Source: Hymenochaete sp. R1 (Eukaryota; Basidiomycota; Agaricomycetes; Hymenochaetales; Hymenochaetaceae). From it: DNA of 64,000 bases. The stretch covers positions 53,459 to 117,458 of the forward strand of contig JAFREE010000076.1 in NCBI GenBank assembly GCA_019400425.1, given 5' to 3'. Below the pieces are notes generated by a model that saw nothing but the letters and a program-made list of their open reading frames with translations, had not been told where the DNA came from and made no database searches. Positions 35,044-46,879 of this stretch are shown here, in pieces (position 1 is the first letter of the stretch; the number at the start of each line of letters is the position of its first letter). Made by a program: the position numbers and the translations under genes.

Positions 35044-38000
35044 TTACATCGGAACACCCTGTGATCTCATCATGCCCTCCCTCTCCCTCGTCCTCCTCAC
35101 TAATTTCTCAATCTCACAGTTCAATGCCCAGCACCATGCATCACGCTCCAACTTGCTCCTCGCACGAAAGATCAATGCATGATTTTTCGCCCCCAACGAT
35201 GTGATTGGGATCCTGTTGAGGTCGCCGCGTGAATAGTTGCTATGTGGGTGATACCAGAGCATGAAAAGTGTGTCCTCTGCTTTATCGCGCGTTTCAAGGC
35301 CGTCAGAATACAATTTAGCAAGTGGGGGAGTATTGGGGTCGTATTCGTCGGGAGATAGGGCAAGTGCGGCGTAGTATCCTGAAGATACGTAGGCGTCGAT
35401 GAGATTGACACGGCCAATCTGTTGATTGAGTAGCGACATGTGTTTGGAAACTTTGAACTGTACGAGGCACCCTTTAATGAGAATGAGATGAATGTATCTG
35501 CGCGCATCATAAACTTCGGCGGGAATAAGACGCTGTATGAAGAACGCACTTGTACTGCCCTCTCATTTTGCTCTTCATGTACAAGCGGCCACTTTTTACA
35601 ACTTGTCGATACCCATCCAGAACACACCAGTGCCAGAAATTGTCCATGTATAGCGAGGCGTGTTCAGAGTCACTCGGCGTTGTCTGGCGTGAGAACGAAC
35701 GCCCGTCTCTGAGAGAACGCTGGCTGCCGGTGATAACCTTCTCCGCATGGCATTCTTTCTGGATATTCATTTCCGTCGTAGTATCATCACGCAAACGTCG
35801 CGTCCAATAGCTGATCAAGGCTTTAAGGTGGGTTACCCATTCAATCGCATTAGAGCTTGAATGAGTCTAAGGAACCGGGTCATTAGATTTTGAGCTCTTA
35901 AACAAGCGGAAGAATAACAGTACCTCAAATCGAACAATACGGCCGTTTATGAGTACAATTTCAAATGACCGATGGATTTTCAACCTCATTCTGTCCCTCG
36001 CAGCCGCATACCCAGCGTCCCCGCCTTCATCTTCGAGATCACTATCCGTTCGATTAATTAGCACTCTGGCCGACCGTTCGCTGGACCCCTGGTCTTGTTC
36101 CTCCCCGTCGAAGCCGTGTCGTCCAGGCACTTCGCCAGATTGCGAAGTATCGGGACCCTTCGCACCCGGTGCATCCGTGAATACAGCACGCCGTACTTCA
36201 GCGATGTCACGCATATCCCAGAATCCCCGAGAGTTCATGATCTGTGTCCGAAGCCGAACGTTTTCATCGTTCCGGAAGTCAAATTTGCTCTTCGAAAATG
36301 CCTGAAGGTCCATGGGAGTGGGTGGTGTCTCTGCCTTTCCAACCAAGACGGCACAAAGATGGTTGTCGTGCGTTGAAAGGTAATACTGGACTCGAACTTG
36401 AGTCTTGCGTTTTGTCGTGTGCGCGTATCCTTCGATTGACGGTGGCTCGTCTAAAAACTGTCCATCCTTCTCCAGAATGTGGGTAGGGTAATGGCTGGCA
36501 AGGTGCAGCTCAAGTTGCGTACGACTTCCGAGCTAGCAACGTTTTCGCCTTGTTCAACGATCCCGACTGAATGGGATAGAATAGAGGAACATACATTTTG
36601 CATAAGAAGGCCAAATAGGACTTCCCAATTGCGTTTGTTCCCATCTACATCATCCCTCAGCCATACCCAATCAAGTGTCGTGTCGTTTCTCCAGCAAAGT
36701 TCCAGTTTCCGGCCATTCAGAACTGGGAACTCTACCACAGTCTTCCACGCAAATGACCGCTCCAAGGCTTCACTGCAGACATCGATGATATTGTCTCGTG
36801 ATAGAAATGTCCAGTCGATGTCGCTCATATCCGGTACAGGGATGCTTACCCGAGAATGAACAAGTGGACACTTGACTTCAAAATTGGGAGGCAACGTGCC
36901 ACCGAGCTCGCTCCTTTGATGTATGTTTAGTATTGAGTGATATCGCGGATACAATATAGCCAACATACCACAAATTCCACATCCAGTCTATCGCGCGGGA
37001 CCTGCTCTTTGGTTTCATAATGAATAAATTCAGTCCATCATTGCGATGGAAGATACGACGGCGTTTCCTTTCAGTATCCCCGATGGGTGTCGGCGGACAA
37101 ATAAGGCAAAAAGATGCATCAATGAGTGAGAATAATGATAGTTTGGTCCGTAAAGTTAGGGGTATAACGAAAGCAAGTTGTTTGTGGCCGAGAAATCTCT
37201 CCTTCAAGGGAGTGTGCTGGAATGCAATCGGTCACAGAACTATTCGTGAGAGGTAAGCAACTCACATAGTCTTCGTATAGTTCAATCCTTCGTTTCCTCC
37301 ACACGACCAAGAATTCACCCCAATCCTTGGGTTCCAATCCACGGGTGATGCGAAATTCGCTTTCCGTAAACGGATGGCCGACTTTATCATGCTCGCATTT
37401 GAATACACGGACCAGCATTCGATCTTGGAAGGCACAACCATGGTCAGACGTGCTAACTGAATCAATTACTAAGACTTGAATTTTTGCTCACTCACCTCTC
37501 AAAACGAAAGGGTCGTCGTCCGATGTTTCTGACATGGACTCGGGACTTTCAGCCTCTGCAGCCGCTGCTGCACTGGACTCAGAAATTTCGGTGGGTTCAC
37601 GGTTCAAGACCTCATCCGGCGGTGCTGGACTCGGGCTCTCCGGTGTCCTAGGTGATAGAGCATACCTCACCGCCTTCTTCTTCCCCTTATCGATTTTTGG
37701 TGGAGCCAAAATAGACTTAAGATTGAATCCTGATTTCGCACGTTTTGACAATGCACTGTCGCTTGTCGCACTCTTTGGAACGGATGGGGCAGGTGATTCA
37801 TACCCAGGGTCCGAAAGCTTCGCAGAACCGTCATAGACGAGAGGTATTTTTGACGATGTGCTACCTTCTGCCCCTGGTGAATCCTTTGAGTCTTCGGAGC
37901 TTCTGCCTACAGGCACCGCGGGGGCGCTGAGATGGCTTTGAAGTCGCCGTGAATCAAAGGGAGAAGAACTTGATACATGTGAGCTTTCTCCGTTGGAGTT

Positions 38001-38537
38001 CGGAAGAGTCGAGGCTGCCGTCACATAGGCCGTCTGAGTCGAGTCGTCCCAGCGCACCGTTGTTCCACCCCTTGACCTGTGAATTAAGGAGCTATCTCCA
38101 GATATGCCGTCTTGTGCACACTCGTCCTGGGCAAGCAAGTTGATGCCGACTCCAACGACCTTCCCAATCTCAAATGAATCGCCCTTCCATTCCACCGTCG
38201 GCATCATTCCCTTCTTGAATTTTCCCTTTTTGATTGAGCGCTCGAGAGCGTGCCACGCGAAACTCTCAAGAATGTTCCTCTTCAGCCGTTCTTTGTATTC
38301 GCGGGCCTTCGCTTCCGTCCAGTCCTCAATTTGACCACCTTGCTGCAGAAAGATACGGAGACCATGCTGGCTCACAAATTCTGATGCTTCTTGCTCTTCC
38401 TGCCTTCGGTTTTGGACGGGCATCGTGTAATGAGGCATGGGTCCCAGGAACATGCGACGTGAACTTTGGACATGGTCAGCTATTGGATTTGAAGAAGTTG
38501 AGCTTGGTAACGGAGGTCCTGTAGGGTCTAACGACAT
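35044..38537 (-). CDS. Spo71/Mug56-like protein with Spo7_2_N and PH domains
   Basis: A 1059-residue protein from seven exons: 38537-37496, 37456-37266, 37216-36969, 36913-36595, 36532-35924, 35866-35550, 35497-35044. The N-terminal domain (about 27-115: RRMFLGPMPHYTMPVQNRR, IFLQQGGQIEDWTEAKAREY, ESFAWHALERSIKKGK) matches the Spo7_2_N family. A low-complexity Ser/Pro region follows. Then come two pleckstrin-homology regions: one around the TPLKERFLGHKQLAFVIPLT and RRRIFHRNDGLNLFIMKPKS segments, one at the C-terminus with FWHWCVLDGYRQVVKSGRLY, KKYIHLILIKGCLVQF and RARSKLERDAWCWALNCEIE. In yeasts, Spo71 and Mug56 act at the prospore/forespore membrane during sporulation. The role in a basidiomycete is unknown. 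Exon 2 could instead start at 37426, giving a 10-residue shorter product. Confidence 0.85.
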
Positions 38538-38947
38538 TCAGCTTGGCGGTTGAAAGGAGCGAAAGAATGTGCGGAGAACGAAGTGTTGCCAGCGACGGCC
38601 TGGTAGCGTCGCAGAGGCGTGAAGTCTGTGATGAATGAATGAGAATGAGGAGCGGGGAAACGAGCCGACGCCAGCCACGCGAGACCGGTGGAGACCGAAA
38701 GTCGACTAGCCACATACAAAAACAAACTCCGCGGGGTCTATTTATGAATTTGCTTTGCACGACAAAGCCGTAATTCGACTGGAATAATTATGAAAATGAT
38801 TCTGAATTAAATTGGCTAGGCTAAACAGTAACCGAGCGATGCAATACTAATACTGTAGTATGAAAAGAATATGAGTGGGGATGCAAGTGAAGATGATAAC
38901 GATACACTGGAGCGGATGAGGAAGAGACAGCCATATGAAAAGTCTGT

Positions 38948-40529
38948 TCAGGACTTATGTTCCGAAAGCATCTTTTGGGACTCTGAGACGTATTTCACGG
39001 CTTCGTCCCTCTCAAACCTAACAGGTACTTAGAGTTGCGGCCGGGAAAATAGAAGACAGGTCCTTACCCGTATTTGACACCTTTCACGGTCATGTCGGGC
39101 TCCCGGAAGGCAAACGGATTGACGTCCCCTTTCTTGAGATTCGCGAGTGAATGATTCACAAACCGATGTGTGACTTCGTCCGATCTGATGGCATAGATCA
39201 TGTCGGTGTAGGTCGCATCCTCACTCAGTCGCCAGTAATCCTTAGCAATTTCAGGCGCTGGTTGGTTCGCCCACTCTGGGAATCGTCCACCTTCAAGATC
39301 CGAAATCAAACTCGTGCTAGAAGAGCATAACGAAAGGTGAGTACAGGGAGATAAGAGACTGTTGTGAGGGCAGGTACGCACTAGGTCTTAACGGCCTCTT
39401 CTTCAAGGTACCCAACGAACCGGTGGCAGATTCGGGGAGACACGAGGTAAGATAAGACTGAATCGCCGGCTTCTTCAGTACGGCATTCTTGGACGGAACA
39501 CGTAAGACCGCTCACAGAAGAGATTGTAGAAAACGCCCTGTGCGCCTAAGATGAGCGCACGCATGAAGATGCCAGGCTTTTGGATGGCTAAAAATGTCAT
39601 GAGATGCATTCTTTCGTTCTCCGCCTCCTCCAAGAGTGTATGTATCCACCCAGCGTCACGTCTCTGAAGTCTCGTGAATTCCGTGTCAAAATCAAATTCG
39701 GGAAATCTAAATCCATACCATTAAACGCAAGCTGTGGAGGTGTCGGATGGTCGCAGCGGCCATCCCTGGTATCTGAGAATTCGTCAAGTTTTACATGTAA
39801 GTACTTTATTTAAAAAATGGAAGCTCACCCCTGCAATAGTTTCCAAGAAGATACACCTCTATGAAAGTAAATACTCTGAGACGTGTTAGTTATTAATGCT
39901 ACTCACGTGAATCCACCCGGATTCTGTCATGACATAACCTCCCTTTCTGAGTTCTTCAAGGCTCATACTGGAGTCTTCCGGAAGGGGCTTGTGCTTGTAT
40001 CCAGACACCAGGTCGAAGCCAAATCTATCGATGAGACTTAGTTTGGATTCCGAAGAAAGATCCGGGACAATTTCAACAGACCTAGCCAACCTGACTAGCC
40101 CGTTGGCACATTTATCAGACAGCGTGTTTTCATTCCGATGCACTGTCGACTATGGGGGTATAACTCCGTTAGAAGATCAATGAGAAAGTGCAGTCAATAT
40201 AATTAAGAGCCAAATACCTGAACGGCCTTGAGTTCTTGTGGCGTATACACCGGATGGAAGAGAACCCAGTCACCGATAATCTGAGTTCCAGTCTGGCGTA
40301 TCGGAGCAATTGAATGGTGGTTAGCATCTGAGTAATGAAGACCTTCCGTTCCCTTCGCCGCTGGTGCATCGATGCGTTTGCTTTCAATACTGGATTGCTC
40401 TTGACTAGATGAGCTCATCGCCCTCTTCGCTTGCAAAGCGAAAAGTTGGATGGATTGGGTGGGCCGCAAAGTCGTCCTTTGTGCACATAAAGAGAACGCA
40501 AAAGACCGAGTAAGTGGAACACGAAGCAT
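38948..40529 (-). CDS. AOX1: Mitochondrial alternative oxidase
   Basis: A 374-residue ubiquinol oxidase that passes electrons from ubiquinol straight to oxygen in the inner mitochondrial membrane, bypassing complexes III and IV. Nine exons: 40529-40218, 40149-40082, 40024-39907, 39858-39829, 39772-39719, 39663-39516, 39457-39382, 39316-39068, 39017-38948. Diiron ligand motifs are all present: [41 protein letters not shown] and [15 protein letters not shown]. The typical [12 protein letters not shown] and [10 protein letters not shown] are restored only after splicing. One intron (40081-40025) is easy to miss because reading through it keeps the frame open and inserts 19 residues before FGFDL. 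The N-terminus [20 protein letters not shown] is a clear mitochondrial presequence. The last exon adds a short charged tail. Confidence 0.94.
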
Positions 40530-42112
40530 GAGTATATAGCAGCTGGTGGTAGAGCTTTTTTGAACTCGTAAGTCTTGCCAGACTTTTTCTGCATGCAAGA
40601 GAATAAGAACAGATATATCCAAGGCGTGTCTCCGACATCACCCGGGTGCCACTGCCGCACGTTATCTTACTGGGCTAAGTAGCCACAGTTTCGGCGAAGC
40701 TCGCTGTGCTGACCACTGCCATCTTCACCTTCATTGGCTCGACAATAATTCGGTTGTCTTCATTGGTCGTTCTCTGTGGCGAACAGCGGAACGAATTCAA
40801 AGTCGGTTCGATGATGCCCTCGCGATCCACGCCGTGGAAACGCTACTTAGTCAGGTTTGTTTGCCAATTTGTTTGGTTCTACCAGTGTATCACGTGATTC
40901 GACCATTGCATTTATCGAGAAATGAAAAAAAAAAAAAACTAAGACTCTTTGAGATGAGATGGACGAGATTGATAAAATAATCGCACTTGCACACCAGAGC
41001 AAACTCACAAGAAAGCCGATGCGATCTTCCATATTCCTTAAGGCTGTGCTCTCACAAAGAGCTCAAGGCGGGGTAGTAGTCAAACTAATCTTTTCTCTCT
41101 ATTTACCCCTCCGCTTCTGATACTGATTCTGGAAAAGGATAGCTCAAAGAAATCAGACAGACAGCACCTTAGATGGCGCGCATGATCGGGAATCTGAGTA
41201 CACAGCAAAATTGACAAGACACAATTCACTGGAACCTAAGTCAAACCATTGATTCGGGCTTCGGAAATAAGAAAAGGAAGAGAAACATATTGATCGCAGC
41301 ATCGTCGCAACTTCACTTTTCGACGATTGATGGCGACAAATCTGCGCTGAGAACGTACGAGCTATTTCAGGCCCAAACAATACTAAGGACTTTAAAATCT
41401 CCGCACAGACTTACGGAAGGTCCAATTGAGATCTCGTAACAATCTTCTTCGCGGCTACCGCCGCCGCGCTCGTGGCTTAACGAGTGCGTTCCAAAGTGCC
41501 TTTCTATATCCTCACGTTCAGTGATTATGCCCGATAGAGCGAGGCTTCTTGTAGTGCTCCGCCAACATTGAGCCTCGAGGTACGCGCAAGGTCAGCGGAG
41601 TTCCTAGGTCTTTCGAGATTGACAAACTAAAACTCCGGTGTTACTTATGGCAGGATGTGATTTGCACATGACGCCTTTCTCGTCAAAGGGATTGTTACTT
41701 CCGTGTCGCTACGCTGCATCTTCAGTTAGCATAGCCTTTCAATTTTCGAAGAAAGGGCCCACGTAACGTAAATTTTGTCAATTCGTTCCTTGCTATTAGC
41801 CTTCATTATCGACGACAACCGTGGTTACGCGTTGCCTCTTTGGTGGTGCGAGAGAACACAAAAAACCGATCCGTACGGCAGAAGACTTTCGCAACCCTTT
41901 CGCATGCGCCAAATCACGGGCTACCGAAACAACCGATGTGCGCGCGGATGCAATCAATGTAATCAGTATTTCCGCCTCTCTGGGCTCAGTCGATGTGTGG
42001 AGTGATTATGGAGCTCTATGTACAGTAAAGCAACTGGGACAGCAAAGACAACGAAAACGTTCAAAGTACGGGGCCTGGGGACGGATCAAATGTTCGTAGT
42101 GCCCTCCTGAGT
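40530..42112. other. Intergenic region upstream of alternative oxidase
   Basis: About 1.6 kb between the AOX start and the end of the Zn2Cys6 gene, both on the minus strand. It should hold the AOX promoter, an often stress-induced gene. A 14-nt poly-A run (minus-strand poly-T) lies at about 40925-40939. I see no supported gene here. Confidence 0.5.
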
Positions 42113-43462
42113 CTATGATTGATATCGGCGCATTATTTCATCTTCGGAGACAATCGCATGGTTGGTTTGGCCCGCTGGGAGGGGCACTGAGTAGTGAGGG
42201 TGTTGGATCGGAGCCTGAGGCAGCTGGGGATAGGATTGGGAATGGTAGAGCTCGTTCCCCGCGTAAGCGTCCACTTGCTGGGATGCAGGATGAGGATCAT
42301 GCATTGTGAAGGGACCAGAGAATTGGGTGACGTCAGGATGAGAAGCACGACGGCCACTATTTGGATCCCAATGAGCAGACATCATCGATGGCGCTATGTT
42401 CATAGGTTCCATTTGTTCCATCGGAGACTGAAAGGCGGAGACCTAGAACACAACGAAGTTAATTAGAGAGAATACCCTGACATCGACAACAGTCTGCAAC
42501 GCTCACATTATCGGGGCCATACAAAGGGGGGTTAGCCATTACGTCGAATGCTGAACCGGCTTGAGGAGGATGTTGAAAATATTGGTAGCGCATGTCCGTA
42601 TAGTCTGACTGAGGCGTCAGCAACGATTGTGCATTTGTGAGGCTCGTCGCGTCTGCGTCGCTGTCGTCGCTCGGGGACCCATATCGCGATGGTGGGGCGT
42701 GAGGCGAAGTCTGAGCTCGACCAATTCCGTAGAGTTCAAGCTGTGATTTAACTTGAAGAAGGTCATCGCGTAGCAGAGGATGCCGTCCGCCACCCAACGC
42801 CGCCGAACTTCCGGGACAACGCAAATGCTCCTCGTGTAGGGACCGCAGTGCATCCTCGAGTTCGCGAATGCGGTCCGTTAGTTGAACGATCTTCTCATGG
42901 AGCTGTTCGGTGTTCGCCAAGATGTATCTATATACAAGACATGAGTCTGTTGTCGAAGAGAAGCAGGCCGTTGACCCACCTGCTCCCTCTCCCAGAGACA
43001 AGAGAGCCTTTAAAGTAATCAATGATTGAAAGGTTTGAATAGCGAGTGTCGACTTACCGTCCGGACAAATGCCTTCGCATCCCCGCTTCACGCACGATTG
43101 GCAAGGAAAGACCTGGAAAATCAAGTTAACAGTAGTTCTAGACGACATCAACCGAGTTAAAAATTACCCTGTCACATTTGAGCTTTAATCTGAGCCGTAG
43201 AACGAGCCATAAGTTGCAGGTAGAAAATCAGTCGTGAGATCGCATCATGAGTGTCAATCCCAAAAACCGACCTTCTACACTCCCCACAAGCTTTTGGCGC
43301 CCTCCTACGGCTTTTCTTTTCGCCTTGGCCCTGGTGTCGCTCCGGGGGAGGCGGGCCTTTAGAGGACCCGATTCCAAAGGCATTTCCAAGGATCGAACCG
43401 GAGTATGGGGATGTCGAGGGGCCGCGTGAGGTAGCATTGGTGTCGTCCGGTACTATTGACAT
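42113..43462 (-). CDS. Zn2Cys6 binuclear-cluster transcription factor
   Basis: A 348-residue fungal transcription factor, six exons: 43462-43272, 43189-43168, 43112-43058, 43007-42980, 42927-42507, 42442-42113. The zinc cluster spans exons 1-3: C59-X2-C62-X6-C69-X5-C75-X2-C78-X8-C87, with an extra C83. It is preceded by a basic EKKSRRRAPKAC stretch. A coiled-coil dimerisation element follows (YILANTEQLHEKIVQLTDRI, LEDALRSLHEEHLR). The C-terminal half is Gln/Pro/Ser/Tyr-rich, as expected for an activation region, and there is no fungal-specific middle-homology domain, so the protein is short. Two exons are only 22 and 28 nt. Target genes cannot be inferred; its closeness to AOX is not evidence of regulation by itself. 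Confidence 0.88.
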
Positions 43463-45403
43463 AGAGATCGCGGAAGAATAGGGTATGCCGACTTCAATGC
43501 CGATTTACGAGGAGCAGACCAGGGGGAGCAGATAGTTAGGGAATGTATGCGTGAGGCAAGCTCGTATATAAGGCGCTACGCATCCCAAGGGGGGATCAGC
43601 AACGTCCTCCTTCCAAATGAGTTACCCTTCCTCGCGTTACGCTCACGCGCTTCTTTGTAACAATTTCAACGTCCGCCTTTACGAGCGCGGAACAGCCCCC
43701 CAAGCACGCCTCAGTTGGGTACTCTGAGCGGCGATCAGATATTTCGACATCTCCGAATGCGTGAAAGCAACTCGACTTAGTTCCCTGTGCACTAAATAGT
43801 GCAAGAACCACGGCCCTTGCAGCGAACATCGGTTCACGAGACTGGATCGAGATTTCCCGTCTGGCAGAACTCTTTTACCTGAGACTCCAATGTCTTTATT
43901 CGAGCGATTGGACGCTCGTTTCCACTTGTGGTTGAAGAAGGAAGGCGTCGGCGGATCCAGAGGTCTCGGTTCGGTTCTTGCGCCAGTGATCGATGCAGGA
44001 AAAAAAGGAGAGAACCCACCAAACGTAACGCTTAACGATTGCCTCCTGATCGCGTTCGGCCCAACAGCTAGCCACGTACCAAGCGGAGTCAATATTTGTT
44101 TCAGCCTTTGTCGACTCTTGCTAACTGCCATGGATACGGTTCTTGGAGCATCGGTGGTCTCTTGCGCTTTGGAGCTCTTGGCTAAACTGGGAAGGTTGTA
44201 GGCTGAACCCCGATCGGTTACTAGAACCTTCTGCATCAACTATTCCAGAAATTTTCTTCCACTCTTTGTCTTGGGACACTTCATAAAATGGAGCTCACAT
44301 GCACACCTACCGTCTTATGTGGCAGTTAATGGCGGTGCGTGCATGATTTTTCCCTATCGAGAGGTGAGACTCCAAAAATTGCCGGCGGAACGACGACTCA
44401 CTCTTTCCTTTTATAGTAAAATCTGCTAGAACAAGTTCATATGCAAGAGCGCGATCAAGAATCTTTCAAAGGTTACACTGTAGATTGGATCGCCGACAGC
44501 TCAAGAAGCGCAAAAAGCTTGTCTACAGATTGGTGAGCCCGGTGAGATTGACGTGGTGAAAGCTGTCTGGTCGCACAAATGCCATGATTTCGCAAGGAAT
44601 AGTGACTGAGACACCAAGCAGCATAGGCGAAACTTTGGATTTCGGCATATGCTAATGCTCTCCGACGTTCTTGTCGGGATCCAACGGATTGCATCCGTTC
44701 TGTGTGCATCTTTCTTCAGCTTTCAAGCGAAGGCGATGCAACGATTTGCGAAATACTGGTGAAAAGGAACTCCAGGGACACCTATATCACAAGGACCGCT
44801 AGAAACTGGCGAGGCGAGAGGTGTGGGGCGTTGCGAAGGTGTTCGACACTAACGCAAAACTCTCGCTGCGATGTCCCGTTCCAGAAATTGATGAGATTGA
44901 CGGTTGAATAGATGGTGAACTAGATGAGTTCCAAATTCTGAAAGTTTGACCAAGGCGTGAACTTAGAGAAATCTATGAAGTCACGGGCACGTGATATCCC
45001 TCACGCCAATAGACTTTCGTCAGAGCCTCCGCCGCCAAGTACTTGAAGACGCACCCCCAGGAAGAGCTGAAAAGGCTCGTATTAATATTGTCTTCATAGT
45101 GGCGAGAAAACATGATAACTAAACATCGAACTTATTTTCTTCTAGAGTTATGAACGTGATTGCGAATGAAATTTCTATAACTGACCACCAAAGCATGAGC
45201 TTCGCACCTGCGATGCGAATCGATGGTTTGGCGAGCTTTTCATCTTGGTTTCTCGAAGAAGACAGATAAACGGAGAATTGTAATATCGCATAAGATACAA
45301 ATGAAAAGACACCCTGAGGCATGACACCCATGGGGCTACAATACAGAATCTCACTTCGATACAACCAACGACTTCCTTTTGTAGCTACTGTTTACATCTG
45401 ATA
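43463..45403. other. Long intergenic region upstream of the Zn2Cys6 gene
   Basis: This 1.9-kb stretch may be a long regulatory region of the transcription-factor gene. Overlapping frames occur on both strands at about 43679-44239 (186 codons, minus) and 43890-44201 (plus). Neither has a recognisable domain and they cannot both be real, so I leave them unannotated. Confidence 0.45.
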
Positions 45404-46505
45404 CTAAGACTTGGTCTCACCTGAAGAAACTGTCGTACCGGAAACTCCAGAAATCGGGGCGGGCGGATCCGTGGGATCTGCAGAAGATTCAAGCACCGGC
45501 GGAGCAGCGGTAGGGGGCTCGGTCGCCACACCCGAGGTCTTGTGTGCCTCAAGGATCCTGCTCGCCTCTTCATGGATGTCCTGCACGTACTTGGCTGGAG
45601 TCACGTAGAACCTGCGAACGAGCGGCATCGCAGCTGCCTTGGCGTAGTACTATAAGTTGAGTGAGTCAGCAATCAGCAGATATGTACAATGCGTGATCGG
45701 AGGGATGAAGTAAATTCACGTCGTGAAACAGCTTGGAGTATCCTTTCTGCTCATCAATTGCTTTCGCACGGTCGGTCGCGTTATGAGCGAGGTCCTGAAC
45801 ATGCGCAGAAACAGTCTTTTCGGGACCAAGGACTCTTGCACCTATCGTATGATCAAGGCCATTGAAATAATTCAAGAATCTCGTAGAGATGCCCTTCTTC
45901 TCTGTAAATCCATTCAACTTCCTCGCTTCTTGCGTTTGTTTGCGTCGGAGAAGTCAGAGTAACGTACCATCTAATTCGATCGCGCGCTTTAGGATCTGAT
46001 CGGACAGGATATACCCTTTCGCCAGGTACTCCGCAGCAACTTTTCAATGGAGAAGACATTAAGCAATGAAGGAGATTGATTCGCGAGCATTCTATCACTC
46101 ACTTCCAGCCCTCGGCTTATCCGACTGAGAAAACGGCTCTCCGTCTACGTGAGGGACTTCATGTTCATCAATGGTTTCGTCGGAGACCACCGCTATTGCT
46201 TTTCCATCGAGCTCGTGACCACTGAAGATCAAGGCTGTGTGAGCTGCTTCTTTGCTCTTGAAGTCTATCGTTGAGTAACCTTCAGCACCCTTGAAGTCTG
46301 TGCTCTCGATCCTACAGGGTCAAATTCTCATAATGCCTGTCGGCCAAAATGGATGCAACCTCACTCGCCGCAGAATCTGGGACAAACGAATTAGGTCCCA
46401 TCAACGCATGTAGACAGATCATGTATGCGCTACATACTTGAAGAACTCCTCTAGCTTGTCCTTTGTTGTTTCAGGAGAAATGTTCGTGACTCTGACTTTA
46501 GGCAT
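45404..46505 (-). CDS. VIP1: Vip1-like RRM protein
   Basis: A 262-residue protein with one N-terminal RNA-recognition motif, like fission-yeast Vip1 and its fungal orthologs. Exons: 46505-46438, 46376-46365 (12 nt), 46311-46103, 46039-45968, 45901-45720, 45649-45404. The RRM (1-75) shows RNP2 VRVTNI, TKDKLEEFFKFCGEIESTDF assembled over a micro-exon, and a degenerate RNP1 (GYSTIDF). The middle is helical (YLAKGYILSDQILKRAIELD, GPEKTVSAHVQDLAHNATDR), and the conserved AMPLVRRFYVTPAKYVQDIH precedes an Ala/Pro/Ser/Thr-rich tail. Vip1 family members are RNA-binding proteins with poorly defined roles. Every exon boundary keeps phase. Confidence 0.85.
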
Positions 46506-46879
46506 AGTGACAATAATACTGGTTGGTAGATGAAAGGGAAGGGGTTTTAACTTTGCGAGGATCGTGGGCTTAGGCACAAAAGTCTCCTGAACGGGGTGGG
46601 CGCGTGACGTCACGATACCACTCACCCCAACGATTAGATACTGAATCATACATTTCAAGCGAATGAATCCAATCAACTTCTTTCATGCACATTATACACG
46701 CGTGATACTGCAAGAGAGCGATTGTCATATGCACATCGCCTTCAATGTCTTGAAATTAGACCTGTTTGCAGTGGTACACCCTCGGAATACAGCGTAATAA
46801 ACGATTGCTCGACTACAATTGTACGGGGCTTAAACTTAGGAGACCGGTACCGGCGGATAAAGTGGTCTAGAACCTAGAT

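Noticed and set aside
38234..38524. 96-codon plus-strand frame
   Set aside because: Antisense shadow of the Spo7_2_N domain of the Spo71/Mug56-like gene.
43679..44239. 186-codon minus-strand frame opposite a 103-codon plus-strand frame
   Set aside because: Neither shows a domain or codon pattern that favours one strand; both lie in the presumed promoter of the Zn2Cys6 gene.
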